Shown: positions 9,135-18,813 of the stretch, piece after piece
How positions within the stretch are numbered: the stretch's first letter is position 1
Layout of the letters: each line of letters opens with the position of its first letter
DNA from: Longimicrobiales bacterium
GTDB taxonomy: Bacteria > Gemmatimonadota > Gemmatimonadetes > Longimicrobiales > Gaopeijiaceae
Length of the DNA: 64,000 nt
Direction: 5' to 3'
NCBI GenBank assembly: GCA_951828585.1
Contig: OX639991.1
Coordinates: 4,408,316 to 4,472,315, forward strand
Notes under the pieces: model-generated
What the model was told of the DNA's origin: nothing
Seen by the model: the letters and a program-made list of their open reading frames with translations, nothing else
Databases searched by the model: none
Position numbers and translations under genes: made by a program

Positions 9135-11520
9135 TCAGGGTATCAGGTTCCTCCGCCCCTTGTTCCTCACGATGAAGATGCCGTCGCTCATGCTCGTCAC
9201 CACCACCACCCCGCTCTCGAAGTAGGGGTAGTTGCTCCACGAGGAGCCGGTGGGCGAGATGCTGAAGGAGGCGATCTCGACGGGGTCGGTACGGTTCGTA
9301 ATGTCCAGGATCCTGAGCCCCGCGCCGTAGTTCGACTGGTACATCAGGTTGCCGCGAATGTAGAGGTTGTGGTCGGTGTCCTCGGTCTCGGCGATGTACT
9401 GGGCGGCCAGGATCGGGTCGTCCAGTTCGGCGAGGTCCCAGATCAGCGTGCGCGTACCCTCGACGGTGCCGCTGCCCTCGTCGCCCTCGTCGTTCATGTA
9501 GAAGAAGCGGTGATCGTCGGTGAGCCAGCCCTGGTGTGCGTAGGCCGCGTCGGGGTACGACGACATGGCGATCGCGACCGGGTTGTCCTTGTCGGTCACG
9601 TCGGCGATCGACAGGGAGTTCTCGTTCGAGCCCAGGCAGATCTGGCGCCCCCGGTAATCCTCGTCCGGACCGTGGTAGGTGACGCACTGGGCGTCGTGCG
9701 AGTACCCGGTGCCGCTGCGGCCCGTTTCCGCATCGGCGAAGCATCCCGCGAACACCGGGTTCTTCGGCTCGCTCAGATCGAGCATGTGCAGGCCGCCGCC
9801 GCAGGTCTCGCCGCCCCCGCTGCTCCCCACCACGTACGCGAACCCCTCGTCCTCGTTGATGACGATGTTGTGCGCGCTGGCGATCCCCTCGTAGAGGAAG
9901 TCGGGTTCGAAGGTGACGGACTCGCCGTCCACGTCGCGCAGGCGCGTGAGGTCGAAGACCTGGACGCCGTGCTGTTCGGCGCCGTCGGCCACGATGTAGA
10001 CGTGGTCGTCGTGCACCTTCATGTCGCGCCAGGCGGCGCTTCGGGAGCCGGGCGTCTTGGGAAGGTCGCCGAGCATGACGGGGTTGTGAGGGTCGGTCAG
10101 GTCCACGAAGGCGGTGCCGTCGCTCCGTCCCACGATGGCGATCTCGTGCCCGGTCTCGGGGTCCGTCCAGCCCCAGATGTCGTTGATCATGGCGCCGCGG
10201 CCTCCCGACAGGTCCTTGATGGGGAGGAAGGAGATCACGTCGACGTTGTCGCATTCGAACCCCGCGGACTGTCCCTCGGTGCACGGCGCGTCCTCGTCCA
10301 TGCCGAGGATAGCGGGGGGCCCGCGGTGGTCCCCGATCACCAGTTCGCCCTCGGACCATGTCCCGTCCGCCAGCCGCTCCCTGAGGACTGCGCCGCCCGC
10401 GCGGCTGTCGATCCCGATGGCTCCCACCACCGAGACGTCGCCCGACATTGCGAGCGAGCCGCCGAAGGAGGGGAAGTCGCCCAGGCCTTCCCGGACGGAC
10501 TTGACCACCCGGCCCCAACCGCCGCTTCCGTCGCTCACGAAGTGGTAGAGGCTGCCCTGCCCCCGGCTGGCGCCAGGCGCCCCGACCCAGACATCGTCCC
10601 CTTCGAGGGCGATGGTCGACCCGAACTGGGTGAAGCCCTCGGCGTCGAAGGCCGTGAGCGAACCCGTCTGCGTCCATGCTCCGGTGGACGCGTCGCGCTC
10701 GAAGAGGATCACCTTGCCGACACCGTTCGCCATGGGGGCTCCGACGAGCGCCTGCGACCCTCTCACCGCCAAGGTTGAACCGAATCCGTGGCGCTCGCCC
10801 AGGTCGTCGGGGTCGAGGAGGCCGAGGGATTCCAGGCCGCCGGAGGCGCGGTCCAGGTGGAAGGCGTGGACGTCGATCGTGGGCTGCTCGCGGGACGGCG
10901 CGGTGCTCGCCAGAAGCGTGGCCCCGTCCAGGGCGATCCGTGTGCCCAAACCGTTTCCGTCTTCCTTGCCGTGGAACCGGCCGCGCTGCGACCAGGTGTC
11001 GCCGCTACGCGTGAAGACGTACACGGCGCCCGCACCGTCGCCCTCCCCGGGCGCCCCCACGACCGCAACGTCCCCGTCCAGCGCCACCGCGCGTCCGAAG
11101 GCCGCGTCTTCGCCCGCGCCCTCCGGCGTCAGGCGGCCCACCTCGCGCCACTCGCCCCCGGCGTCGCGACGGTAGAGGAGCGCCGCGCCGGCGCCATCGC
11201 CCAGCTCGGGCGCGCCGATGAGGACCAGGTCGCCGTCGGCGGCCATTGCCGCGCCGAAGCCGTCGGCGGGCCCGTGCATGGCCGCCAACGTGATCCGCGC
11301 GGTCTCGCTCCAGCCGTCGGCGGTTCGGCCGTACACGTACACGATGCCGGGGAGCGCCGAGTTCGCGGGCTCGCCGACGAGAACGTGGCCGTCGCTGACG
11401 GCGACGCTGCCGCCGAATCCCTGGGCGGCGAGATCGGACCGGGGGGCGAGGGTGGTGGCCAGCGCGAGGGCGATGGCCGCGAGGGTGGGGAGGTTGGGGG
11501 TGGGGACGGGACTTGGGCAT
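9135..11520 (-). CDS. Choice-of-anchor B (LVIVD) protein with FG-GAP-type repeats, copy 2; probable frameshift at the 5' end
   Basis: Paralog of the adjacent downstream gene with the same two-part plan: FG-GAP-type repeats, then the choice-of-anchor B region (GTAFVDLTDPHNPVMLGDLP, GLRILDITNRTDPVEIASF). Long stretches of the C-terminal half are identical between the copies, so this is a tandem duplication. The main frame contains the end of a signal peptide (LPTLAAIALALATTLAP) but no good start codon next to it. The best start, an ATG at 11520 with AGGAAG eight bases upstream, is one frame off. Removing one C from a five-C run (11496-11500) would join MPKSRPHP to NLPTLAAIALALA. Either the gene is frameshifted (real or an assembly error), or translation starts upstream, for instance at an in-frame ATG at 11570 that would bury the signal peptide. 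Confidence 0.75.
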
Positions 11521-11635
11521 GTCGGAGTCTTCCTGTGCTTCAGTTGTTCTGGGGCGGACCGACCGCACAATACGCCGCCGGGCGCGGGCTCCGCAACAGG
11601 CTGCCTGCTACCCGCTACCTGCTACCCGCTGCCTT

Positions 11636-12847
11636 CTACCCGAGCACCCGCCCCAGGTCCACGCACAGATCCTCGGGGTCCTCCAGTCCCACCGACATCC
11701 GGAAGATTCCGTCGCCGGCGTACTCGCGGTAGCTCTCCAGCTGCGCGCCCTCAAGCCGGAAGGAACTCTCCATGAGCGGCTCCGTGTCCAGCCGGAAGAC
11801 GAGGCTGCGGTGGTGCCCCAGGGAGACCGCATAGTGGATGACCCGCAGCCCGCGCGCCATGCGTTCGGCCATTTCGGCCCCGTCCCCGGTCTGGAAGGTG
11901 AGCATGCCCGAGAAGTTGTCCATCTGGCGGCGGGCAAGGTCGTGCTGCGGATGGGACGCCAGACCCGGATGGATGACCCGGGTGACGCGCGGGTGCGCCT
12001 CCAGGAACCGCGCCACCGCCAGCGCGTTCTCCTCGTGGGCCTGCATGCGGAGCGGCAGCGTGGCGGCGCCCCGCATGATGAGCCACGCGTTGAAGGGCGA
12101 CAGCACGCCGCCGTAGTGGATGCCGGCCTCGAGCCGCAGGGCCGCGATGTCGTCGCGGCTGCCGAGCACCGCTCCACCCACCGCGTCCCCGTGCCCGCCG
12201 ATGTACTTGGTCAGCGAGTGCATGACGTAGTGTGCGCCCAGCTCCAGGGGACGCGTGGCAACCGGCGTGGCGAAGGTGGAATCGACGGCCACGCGCGCCC
12301 CGCCGTGCGCCTCCGCGATCGCCGCCACGGCCGCGATGTCGGTCAGGCGCACGATCGGGTTGGCGGGCGTCTCGAGCCAGATCAGCTTCGTGGCGGGCCG
12401 GAGCGCCGCCTCGACGTTGCGCGGATCCGAGGTGTCGGCAAACGAGACATCGATCCCCAGCCGCGGCAGCGTGTCGCGCCCCAGTTCGGCCACCCCCGCG
12501 TAGTTGGTGTCCGACATGACGACGTGGTCGCCGCTCTTCAGCAGCGAGAGCAGGAGGCCCGCCGCCGCGGCCATCCCAGAGCCGAAACAGAGACACGCCT
12601 CGGCGCCCTCCAGCGCGCACAGCTTGGCCTCGAGCTGGGCCACGGTGGGGTTCGACCAGCGCGTGTAGAGGTAGCCGGAGTCTTCGTCCATGTCGTGGGC
12701 GGAGAAACCGGTCGGGTCCCGCGTGACGAAGGTGGACGACATGACCAGGTTGGGGGACGAGGCGCCGGTGGTGGGGTCGGGGCGCTCGCCCGCGTGGACG
12801 GCGGCGGTGCGGAGGCGGGGGGTCATGGGCTCAGCGGCAGGGGACAT
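11636..12847 (-). CDS. Cys/Met metabolism PLP-dependent enzyme (cystathionine gamma-synthase / methionine gamma-lyase type)
   Basis: The 403-residue protein belongs to the trans-sulfuration family of fold-type I PLP enzymes, cytosolic tetramers acting on cystathionine, homoserine esters or methionine. Visible landmarks are YTRWSNPT (61-68), the phosphate-binding CFGSGMAAA near 87-95, DSTFATP with the pyridine-nitrogen aspartate at 189, and HSLTKYIGGHGDAVGG with Lys214 forming the internal aldimine. The C-terminal RMSVGLEDPEDL is the family's substrate-carboxylate region. Family members with synthase, beta-lyase or gamma-lyase activity are hard to separate by eye, so the reaction is left open. 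The start may be residue 1 or the second ATG (residue 8, position 12826); neither has a strong ribosome-binding site. Confidence 0.88.
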   Translation of the reverse strand: MSPAAEPMTPRLRTAAVHAGERPDPTTGASSPNLVMSSTFVTRDPTGFSAHDMDEDSGYLYTRWSNPTVAQLEAKLCALEGAEACLCFGSGMAAAAGLLLSLLKSGDHVVMSDTNYAGVAELGRDTLPRLGIDVSFADTSDPRNVEAALRPATKLIWLETPANPIVRLTDIAAVAAIAEAHGGARVAVDSTFATPVATRPLELGAHYVMHSLTKYIGGHGDAVGGAVLGSRDDIAALRLEAGIHYGGVLSPFNAWLIMRGAATLPLRMQAHEENALAVARFLEAHPRVTRVIHPGLASHPQHDLARRQMDNFSGMLTFQTGDGAEMAERMARGLRVIHYAVSLGHHRSLVFRLDTEPLMESSFRLEGAQLESYREYAGDGIFRMSVGLEDPEDLCVDLGRVLG

Positions 12848-12863
12848 TCGTCGTAGCGGACCA

Positions 12864-13304
12864 TCAACCGGGCCAGAGCGGGCGTGTCGTCGTCGGTTTC
12901 GTCGAAGAGACAGGACGGACCCGAATCACCTCGACATCGTATTGCTGAACCACGCGATCGGCCGTGACGAGGGGCTTCCCTTCGATTCGCGACTGAGCCA
13001 CCAGCAGGCGGTCGAAGGGGTCGCGGTGGTGGGGCGGCAGCGCCGCCGCGGCGAGCGCGTGTGCGTGCGAGACAGGGAGTTCGCGGGTGCCGGTCCGCCG
13101 CATCCCTGCCGGAACGTAGACTGTCGGCGGTTCAGGCAGCGTGAGCCGTCCGGTCGCGTGCTTGATGCCGATCTCCCAGGCGCTGGCGGCGGAGAGGAAG
13201 AGGTCGACCGCGCGATCGGCAAGTTTGTTGAGCAGCCTGTCGGGGAACCGTTCGGGCTCGGTCTGGAGCCAGAGCCAGCAGCGGGTGTCCAGGAGATAGC
13301 CCAC
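12864..13304 (-). CDS. PIN-domain toxin (VapC-like)
   Basis: A 146-residue PIN-domain ribonuclease-type toxin. All four acidic metal-binding positions are visible: Asp6 (LLDTRCWLWL), Glu44 (SAWEIGIK), Asp98 (DPFDRLL) and Asp116 (LVTADR). The subfamily with LLDT and WEI motifs is usually paired with Phd/YefM-type antitoxins, as here. Translation starts at a GTG that shares one base with the antitoxin stop (TAGTG), so synthesis is coupled. The last 18 or so residues (SSTKPTTTRPLWPG) extend beyond the usual PIN end and look like unselected tail. Known family members cleave tRNA or rRNA; the target here cannot be inferred. Confidence 0.88.
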   Translation of the reverse strand: MGYLLDTRCWLWLQTEPERFPDRLLNKLADRAVDLFLSAASAWEIGIKHATGRLTLPEPPTVYVPAGMRRTGTRELPVSHAHALAAAALPPHHRDPFDRLLVAQSRIEGKPLVTADRVVQQYDVEVIRVRPVSSTKPTTTRPLWPG

Positions 13305-13537
13305 TACTCGCGACCCTCGAAGTCGCGCAGCAACTCTTCGGCCAGCGGGGCGTCGAAGTCGTCCGGCACGACGAAACGTCTCCGGTCCTGGCCAAAGCTC
13401 CGCCTGCTCTCGTAGACCGGCGCCAGACGGGCCACTGGCAGCCCGGAACGGGTGATGACCACCTCTTCACCCGCTTCGGCACGCCGAAGCAGCCGCGACA
13501 GGTGGGTCTTGGCTTCGTGGACGCTGTACTCTTTCAT
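13304..13537 (-). CDS. Phd/YefM-family antitoxin
   Basis: The 77-residue protein begins MKEYSVHEAKTHLSRLLRR, the N-terminal DNA-binding domain of Phd/YefM antitoxins, followed by GEEVVITRSGLPVARLAP, also diagnostic. The C-terminal 30 residues (DDFDAPLAEELLRDFEG) are acidic and should wrap the PIN toxin encoded next. The start is the ATG at 13537; a likely promoter sits so close that the mRNA would have almost no leader. The antitoxin-first order with a one-base overlap is usual for autoregulated type II modules. Confidence 0.9.
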   Translation of the reverse strand: MKEYSVHEAKTHLSRLLRRAEAGEEVVITRSGLPVARLAPVYESRRSFGQDRRRFVVPDDFDAPLAEELLRDFEGRE

Positions 13538-13544
13538 GGTCCGT

Positions 13545-13574
13545 AAAATAGACTAATCCCTTGACTAAGATCAA
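13545..13574 (-). promoter_or_regulatory. Likely promoter and operator of the toxin-antitoxin pair
   Basis: On the minus strand TTGATC (13574-13569) and TATTTT (13550-13545) are separated by 18 bases, a plausible -35/-10 pair in a GC-rich background. Between them TTAGTC occurs twice, with 12 bp from start to start (TTAGTCAAGGGATTAGTC), a natural candidate for the binding site of the Phd-type antitoxin. The antitoxin ATG is 7 bp past the -10, so the transcript would be nearly leaderless. Confidence 0.45.
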
Positions 13575-13648
13575 TGGCATTGCCCCCCCGCCGCGGCTTC
13601 GGATACCCTTGAAGTCCCCAACGCCCATCCCCACCCCCCCGCCCCACC

Positions 13649-15985
13649 ATGCGACACACACAGCGCACACTCCGCGTCCTCGCCTGCACCATCGCCGCGG
13701 CCACCCTCCCCCACCCCGCCCCCCTCCCCGCCCAGCAACCCCCCACCCCCGTCACGGCCCGGGACTACGCACGCGCCGAATCCTTCCTGGGCACGGCCAC
13801 CTCTCCCCTCGTCTTCGGCGCATCCGTCCAGCCCAACTGGCTGCCCGGCGGCCGTTTCTGGTACCGCAACACCATACCCGGCGGCGCGGAGTTCATCCTG
13901 GTCGACCCCATCGCCCGCACCCGCGCCCGCGCCTTCGACCACGAGCGCTTGGCCACCGCCCTCGGCGCGGCCACCGACACCACCTACGCGCCCCTCGCCC
14001 TCCCATTCCGCACCTTCGACCTCACCCTTTCCGGCGACGCCCTCACCGCCCGCGTCCGCGACTCCCGCCTCCGCTGCGACCTCCGCGCCTACACCTGTTC
14101 CCCCGCCGCCCCCACTCCCCCACGCGACCCCAACGCAATCACCTCCCCCGACGCCACGAAGGCCGCCTTCATCCGCGACCACAACCTCTGGGTGCGCGAC
14201 CTGGAGACCGGCGCCGAGACCCCGCTCACCACCGATGGCGTCGAGGACTACGGCTACGCGACCAACAACGCGGGCTGGGTCAAGCGCGACTCGCCGGTGC
14301 TGCTGTGGTCGCCCGGCTCGGACATGATCGCCACCTTCCAGCACGACGGGCGCGGCGTGGGCATGATGTACATGGCCACCACGAAGGTGGGCCACCCGGA
14401 GCTCTCGGCGTGGAGGTATCCGCTGGTGGGGGACAGCCTGATCTTCCGCATCAGCCGGGTGGTGGTCCACCTGGACGGCCCCCGTGTGGTGCGTCTGCGG
14501 ATGCCCCCCGACCCGCACCGCTCCTCGACCACGGACCATGTCGCGGGCGGGGGCGGCGTCTTCCTCGACGTGGAGTGGAGCGGCGACGGCTCGCAGCTGG
14601 CCTTCCTGACGAACTCGCGCGACCACAAGCGCGCCGAGCTCAGGGTGGCCGACCCAGAGACGGGCGCCGTGCGGGATGTCCTGGAGGAAACCGAGGAGAC
14701 CTTCTTCGAGTCGGGGGCACGCACCGCGAACTGGCGGGTGCTCGAAGAGTCCAACGAAGTCCTCTGGTTCTCCAAGCGGCACAACTGGGGGCACCTCTAC
14801 CGCTACGACCTATCCACGGGTGAATTGCTGGGCCGGATCACGACGGGCGAATGGAACGTGCTGCAGCTGCTGCGGGTAGACGAGGAGTCGCGCACCCTCT
14901 ACTTCACGGGCGCGGGGCGCGAACCCGGCGATCCGTACTTCCAGCACCTCTACCGGATCGGCATGGACGGGACCGGGCTGGAACTCCTCACCCCCGACAG
15001 CGCCAACCATTCAGTCACCCTCTCACCCGACGGCAAGCATTTCGTGGACAGCTACTCCACCCCTGTCACGCCCCCGGTGACGGTCGTGCGCAACCTGGAC
15101 GGCCGGGTCGTCATGGAGCTGGAGCGCGCCGACATCTCGCGGCTGGTCGATAGCGGCTGGCGGCCGCCCGAGCCCTTCACCGTCAAGGCGCGGGACGGCG
15201 AGACCGACCTGTACGGGCTGATGTACAAACCCACCCGTTTCGACGCGTCGCGCACGTATCCGGTGGTCAACTACCTGTACCCGGGACCGCAATCGGGGAG
15301 CGTGGGATCGCGGTCCTTTCGGCCGTCGCGGGGGGACAAGCAGGCGATCGCCGAGCTGGGGTTCATCGTGGTCGAGGTGGATGCGATGGGGACGCCGGGG
15401 AGGTCGAAGGCGTTCCACGACGCGTACTACGGCAACATGGGCGACAACGGGCTGCCCGATCAGGTGGCGATGATCCGCCAGCTCGGGGCGCGCCACTCCT
15501 GGATGGATCGGGACCGGGTGGGCATCTGGGGGCATTCGGGCGGCGGCTTCGCCAGCACGGCCGGGATTCTGCGCTACCCCGACTTCTACAAGGTCGCGGT
15601 CTCGCAGGCGGGCAATCACGACAACCGCAACTACGAGGACGACTGGGGCGAAAAGTGGCAGGGGCTGCTCGAGACCTACCCCGACGGCACCACCAACTAC
15701 GACAACCAGGCCAACCAGCTGGTCGCGGAAAACCTGAAGGGCAAACTGCTCCTGGCCCACGGGACCATGGACACGAACGTGCCGGCGTACAACACCCTGC
15801 TGGTCGTGGACGCGCTGATCGCCGCCAACAAGGACTTCGACCTTCTCATGCTGCCCAACCGCGGACATGGATTCGGCAACGAGCCGTATATGATGAGGCG
15901 GCGTTGGGACTACTTCGTGCGTCACCTGCTGGGAGTGGAGCCGCCCGAGTATACGATCGGGGCGGGGGGGAGGCCGGTGAGCTGA
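13649..15985 (+). CDS. Secreted S9B-type prolyl peptidase (DPP-IV family)
   Basis: A 778-residue exported serine peptidase. A signal peptide (MRHTQRTLRVLACTIAAATL, cleavage near PLPAQ) is followed by the eight-bladed DPP-IV N-terminal propeller (about residues 100-500), recognisable from PVLLWSPGSDMIATFQHDGR and HLYRYDLSTG. The C-terminal hydrolase domain carries a complete triad: Ser630 in GHSGGG, Asp708 in HGTMDTNVP and His740 in NRGHGFG. The family removes dipeptides, often Xaa-Pro, from peptide N-termini, and the location suggests periplasmic peptide digestion. The gene is divergent from the toxin-antitoxin module. A beta-barrel-like gene and a GWxTD gene follow on the same strand. Confidence 0.9.
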   Translation: MRHTQRTLRVLACTIAAATLPHPAPLPAQQPPTPVTARDYARAESFLGTATSPLVFGASVQPNWLPGGRFWYRNTIPGGAEFILVDPIARTRARAFDHERLATALGAATDTTYAPLALPFRTFDLTLSGDALTARVRDSRLRCDLRAYTCSPAAPTPPRDPNAITSPDATKAAFIRDHNLWVRDLETGAETPLTTDGVEDYGYATNNAGWVKRDSPVLLWSPGSDMIATFQHDGRGVGMMYMATTKVGHPELSAWRYPLVGDSLIFRISRVVVHLDGPRVVRLRMPPDPHRSSTTDHVAGGGGVFLDVEWSGDGSQLAFLTNSRDHKRAELRVADPETGAVRDVLEETEETFFESGARTANWRVLEESNEVLWFSKRHNWGHLYRYDLSTGELLGRITTGEWNVLQLLRVDEESRTLYFTGAGREPGDPYFQHLYRIGMDGTGLELLTPDSANHSVTLSPDGKHFVDSYSTPVTPPVTVVRNLDGRVVMELERADISRLVDSGWRPPEPFTVKARDGETDLYGLMYKPTRFDASRTYPVVNYLYPGPQSGSVGSRSFRPSRGDKQAIAELGFIVVEVDAMGTPGRSKAFHDAYYGNMGDNGLPDQVAMIRQLGARHSWMDRDRVGIWGHSGGGFASTAGILRYPDFYKVAVSQAGNHDNRNYEDDWGEKWQGLLETYPDGTTNYDNQANQLVAENLKGKLLLAHGTMDTNVPAYNTLLVVDALIAANKDFDLLMLPNRGHGFGNEPYMMRRRWDYFVRHLLGVEPPEYTIGAGGRPVS

Positions 15986-16125
15986 TGACCGCCTCAGCAG
16001 CCACCGCGCCCGCCGGCGCGCACTTGCCGCCGAACATCACCATCGGCAGCTTTCGAACTGTGGCAGAACAGCCGGGGACGCGGACGGCATCACGGCGCCC
16101 AAGTCCCCCCGGAAAGGATTGAAGA

Positions 16126-16896
16126 GTGGCAAAACCCACCACCTCCCCCCGCCTCGCGGGATCTGTGCGCGCAATGCTCGCGGTTCTGGCCCTGGCCCTC
16201 GTGTCCGCTCCCGGCGCATCCGCGCAGGAGGAGCAGGAAGTTCATGGCCGTGCCTGGCAGTTGGCCTTGTGGATGAAGGGTGGCTACCAGATCTCCGCCG
16301 GCTACCTGGCCAACAACGCGCCAAGCGATGTCCCGGATTTGAGGCTGCTGGAAACCGTGGCCGAAATGGGTACTGCCGCGCGCTTCGGCGGGGGAATCGA
16401 ATTGCGTCTTCCGAATCACGATCTCGCCGCGCGGCTTGGCTGGGAGATCTTGCGGGGTGCGGAGGTCTCGGGCCAGATCGCGGCCTGCCAACTCTTCGAA
16501 GGCGACCTGTGCGAGCCGCGGGTGGCCCCGGCCGAAGTCTGGAGCATTTCTTCGGTGTTCCGCATGATCTCGGGCAACCCGGAGAGCCTGCTCCGTCCGG
16601 TGATTCTGGCGGGAGGAGGTCTCAGGGGATTCACCTACACCGTTCCTTCCTGCCCCGATCCCTCAGTCGGCGACGCCTACCGGGTCTGCTCCGCGATCGT
16701 CGATCTATTCGAAGACCCGAAGCCACACTTCTTCCTGCAGGTCGGAGCCGGAGTCCAGGCCACCGCGAGCCGCTTCGTCTTCGAGTTGGGCGGATACGCT
16801 GCGACGGCACGCTACCAGGGCGGATCGGCCCGCACCGATGGCAACTGGTACCACGATCTTCGCCTCGAGTTTTCCACCAGTACGCGGATCTTCTGA
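16126..16896 (+). CDS. Exported protein, probable small outer-membrane beta-barrel
   Basis: A 256-residue protein of unrecognised family. It starts at a GTG (GGAAAGGA about 8 bases upstream) and has a signal peptide ending APGASAQ near residue 34. The mature part has alternating polar/apolar strands and ends with a phenylalanine (STSTRIF), as many outer-membrane barrels do. Two cysteine pairs (AACQLFEGDLCE and PSCPDPSVGDAYRVC) could form loop disulfides. Such proteins are common and functionally uncharacterised in Gemmatimonadota. It lies 16 bp before the GWxTD gene and is probably co-transcribed with it. Confidence 0.6.
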   Translation: MAKPTTSPRLAGSVRAMLAVLALALVSAPGASAQEEQEVHGRAWQLALWMKGGYQISAGYLANNAPSDVPDLRLLETVAEMGTAARFGGGIELRLPNHDLAARLGWEILRGAEVSGQIAACQLFEGDLCEPRVAPAEVWSISSVFRMISGNPESLLRPVILAGGGLRGFTYTVPSCPDPSVGDAYRVCSAIVDLFEDPKPHFFLQVGAGVQATASRFVFELGGYAATARYQGGSARTDGNWYHDLRLEFSTSTRIF

Positions 16897-16912
16897 CGCA
16901 CAGCCCTTCATC

Positions 16913-18790
16913 GTGAAAGCACCTGGCCTCCTCCTGCTCCTCGCCCTGACACCCGTTGCGGGGCAGACCGTCGCCGACACGCGACCGGACGGGATCCCCC
17001 CACAGACCGCCGCCGACCCGTGGCAGGAGGGACTCGACCTGATCGAGGCCGGCGATGTCGAAGGCGCGCTCCTGCTCTGGCTCGACTCGCGTGACGCGTT
17101 GACCGCGGCGGGAGCCGAAGACCCGCGCATCGGCACCCGCTTCATCGAGGCGGTGGTGGAGCACGGCCTGGGCAGTCTCACCGAGAGCGCCACGGAGATG
17201 TTCTACTGGGGCCTGTCCCGGCAAGGACCGTACCCCGAGGAGATCCGCGAGGAGATCCTGGCCGAGGGGCGCCGGACCTTCGTGCTCACCGATACGCTGG
17301 TGGCCGCGTACTGGGAGAATGTGGGGCGTGAGAACCCGGAGGCGCTCGCGACCGCAGTCAAGCAGTTCTGGATCGAGCGCGACCCCACGCCCACCACACC
17401 GCTGAACGAGCGCCTGGTGGAGCACTGGCAGCGCGTGGTGCACGCGCGGCGCAACTACGTCTACAACAACAGCTCGCCCTTCCGGACCGACGACCGCGGC
17501 ATCCTGTACGTGAAGTACGGGATCCCGGACCGCGTCACCCGAGGTCACCTGGGGATCAACTCGGCCGACCGTCGCAGCCACGGCATCTCCGACGAGGACT
17601 GGGCGCGTTTCGACCGCCAGCCCCAGTACGAGATCTGGCGCTATGCGCGGCCGGACGCACGCGACTTCTACTACTACCTCTTTGGCAACCTCGACGGCAC
17701 CGGGCCCTTCGAGCAGGTGGACGGCCTGCACAGGATCCTTCCCTCCAACGCGAGGTCGTACAAGCACCGGGATATCCGCTTTCAGCACTACCTGGAGCTC
17801 TTCTACTACGCCGACCTCGCCAGGATGGGCGGCCCCTACGGGCAGCGCCTGGCCGAGCTCGAGAGGCGCTGGTACGGATCGCGGGTACCCAACGAGGGTT
17901 CGCTCGAAGCTGTTTCGCAGCAGTTCATCGAGGACGACCGCTGGATGGCGCGCGAGCCCCGCCCGCCCGCATCCTCGCCGCTGGACGACTCGCCCAAGAG
18001 CGCGCTCTCGGCCCAGGTGGCGCGCGTCCTCGAAGGCGGCGAGCCGAGGATCCTCGTGCTGGCCGTTTCTTCGCCACTGTGGAGGCCGCGAATTGAGCGC
18101 GGCTCGCTCGGCGACAGCCTGGTGCTGGCCCCGTTCGCGGCCCGCCACACCGTGGTGATGCGCGACCGGCGGCTGGACGAGATCGCGCGCGGCGGAATGC
18201 TCCCCGTGGATGGTCAGGGCGACATCTCGACGATGGTGCTGCGCCACGCCCCTGCGATCCGTCACCTGACGGTTGCCGCGGAGCATAGCGTGGAAGGAGA
18301 GGAGGAGCCGGACTCGGTGGGGGTCCTGCCCGGGCACCGGCACTTCGCCGTCGCCCCCCCCCTGCGACGGGGCGAATCCGAACTGGAGGTAAGCGATCTG
18401 ATCGTCGGACTCGCGCCACGCGCGGAAATCCCCATGGAGGGCATTCCCGTACCGGTCCTGCCCGCTACGCGGTTCTGGCGCCGCGACCAGATGCGGGTCT
18501 ACTTCGAGATCTATCGGCCCGCCTCGGTGCCGGAAGGCGAGACCGGCACCTTCGATGTACGGCTCAGGATTGACCGGCTTGATGGTCCTCCGGTGCCAGG
18601 CCGGGAAATCGCTGGGCGAGCTGTCGTCACGGTTACGATCGATTCCCCCGCTCCCGACGGGCAGCACTTCCTCGACCTCGATCTCCGCAACGAAGTGCCC
18701 GGAGACCTGCGGATCGTCGTCGAGGTCACCGACAAGGAAACGGGGGCCACCCGAACCCGGGTGACCCCCGTGCGCCTCCTCGCGAACTGA
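16913..18790 (+). CDS. GWxTD domain-containing exported protein
   Basis: A protein of about 625 residues. I start it at the GTG at 16913, which gives a signal peptide (KAPGLLLLLALTPVAGQ); the open frame extends 25 codons further but overlaps the preceding gene. After a helical, TPR-like region comes a segment from about 155 to 230 with FWIERDPTPTTPLNERL and FRTDDRGILYVKYGIPDRV, the hallmarks of the GWxTD domain, although the GW itself is changed to PF here. The domain is common in Gemmatimonadota and Acidobacteriota and has no established function. The C-terminal third is beta-rich. It converges with a lipoprotein gene 23 bp away. Confidence 0.7.
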   Translation: MKAPGLLLLLALTPVAGQTVADTRPDGIPPQTAADPWQEGLDLIEAGDVEGALLLWLDSRDALTAAGAEDPRIGTRFIEAVVEHGLGSLTESATEMFYWGLSRQGPYPEEIREEILAEGRRTFVLTDTLVAAYWENVGRENPEALATAVKQFWIERDPTPTTPLNERLVEHWQRVVHARRNYVYNNSSPFRTDDRGILYVKYGIPDRVTRGHLGINSADRRSHGISDEDWARFDRQPQYEIWRYARPDARDFYYYLFGNLDGTGPFEQVDGLHRILPSNARSYKHRDIRFQHYLELFYYADLARMGGPYGQRLAELERRWYGSRVPNEGSLEAVSQQFIEDDRWMAREPRPPASSPLDDSPKSALSAQVARVLEGGEPRILVLAVSSPLWRPRIERGSLGDSLVLAPFAARHTVVMRDRRLDEIARGGMLPVDGQGDISTMVLRHAPAIRHLTVAAEHSVEGEEEPDSVGVLPGHRHFAVAPPLRRGESELEVSDLIVGLAPRAEIPMEGIPVPVLPATRFWRRDQMRVYFEIYRPASVPEGETGTFDVRLRIDRLDGPPVPGREIAGRAVVTVTIDSPAPDGQHFLDLDLRNEVPGDLRIVVEVTDKETGATRTRVTPVRLLAN

Positions 18791-18813
18791 AGGGCGGCCG
18801 ATCCGCCTCTGGC

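Noticed and set aside
7071..10778. Very long plus-strand open frame of more than 1,200 codons opposite the two LVIVD genes
   Set aside because: It is the antisense shadow of two clear genes in GC-rich DNA; the translation is Arg/Val/Gly-rich, lacks domains and repeats in step with the duplicated genes beneath.
15984..16121. 45-codon frame overlapping the DPP-IV gene stop (ATGA)
   Set aside because: The overlap is attractive, but the product is Ala/Pro/Thr-rich without hydrophobic core or family motif.
18793..18807. GGCGG-CCGAT-CCGCC hairpin between the converging GWxTD and lipoprotein genes, as a terminator
   Set aside because: The stem is only five base pairs and no T-tract follows on either strand; such hairpins are frequent by chance in GC-rich DNA.
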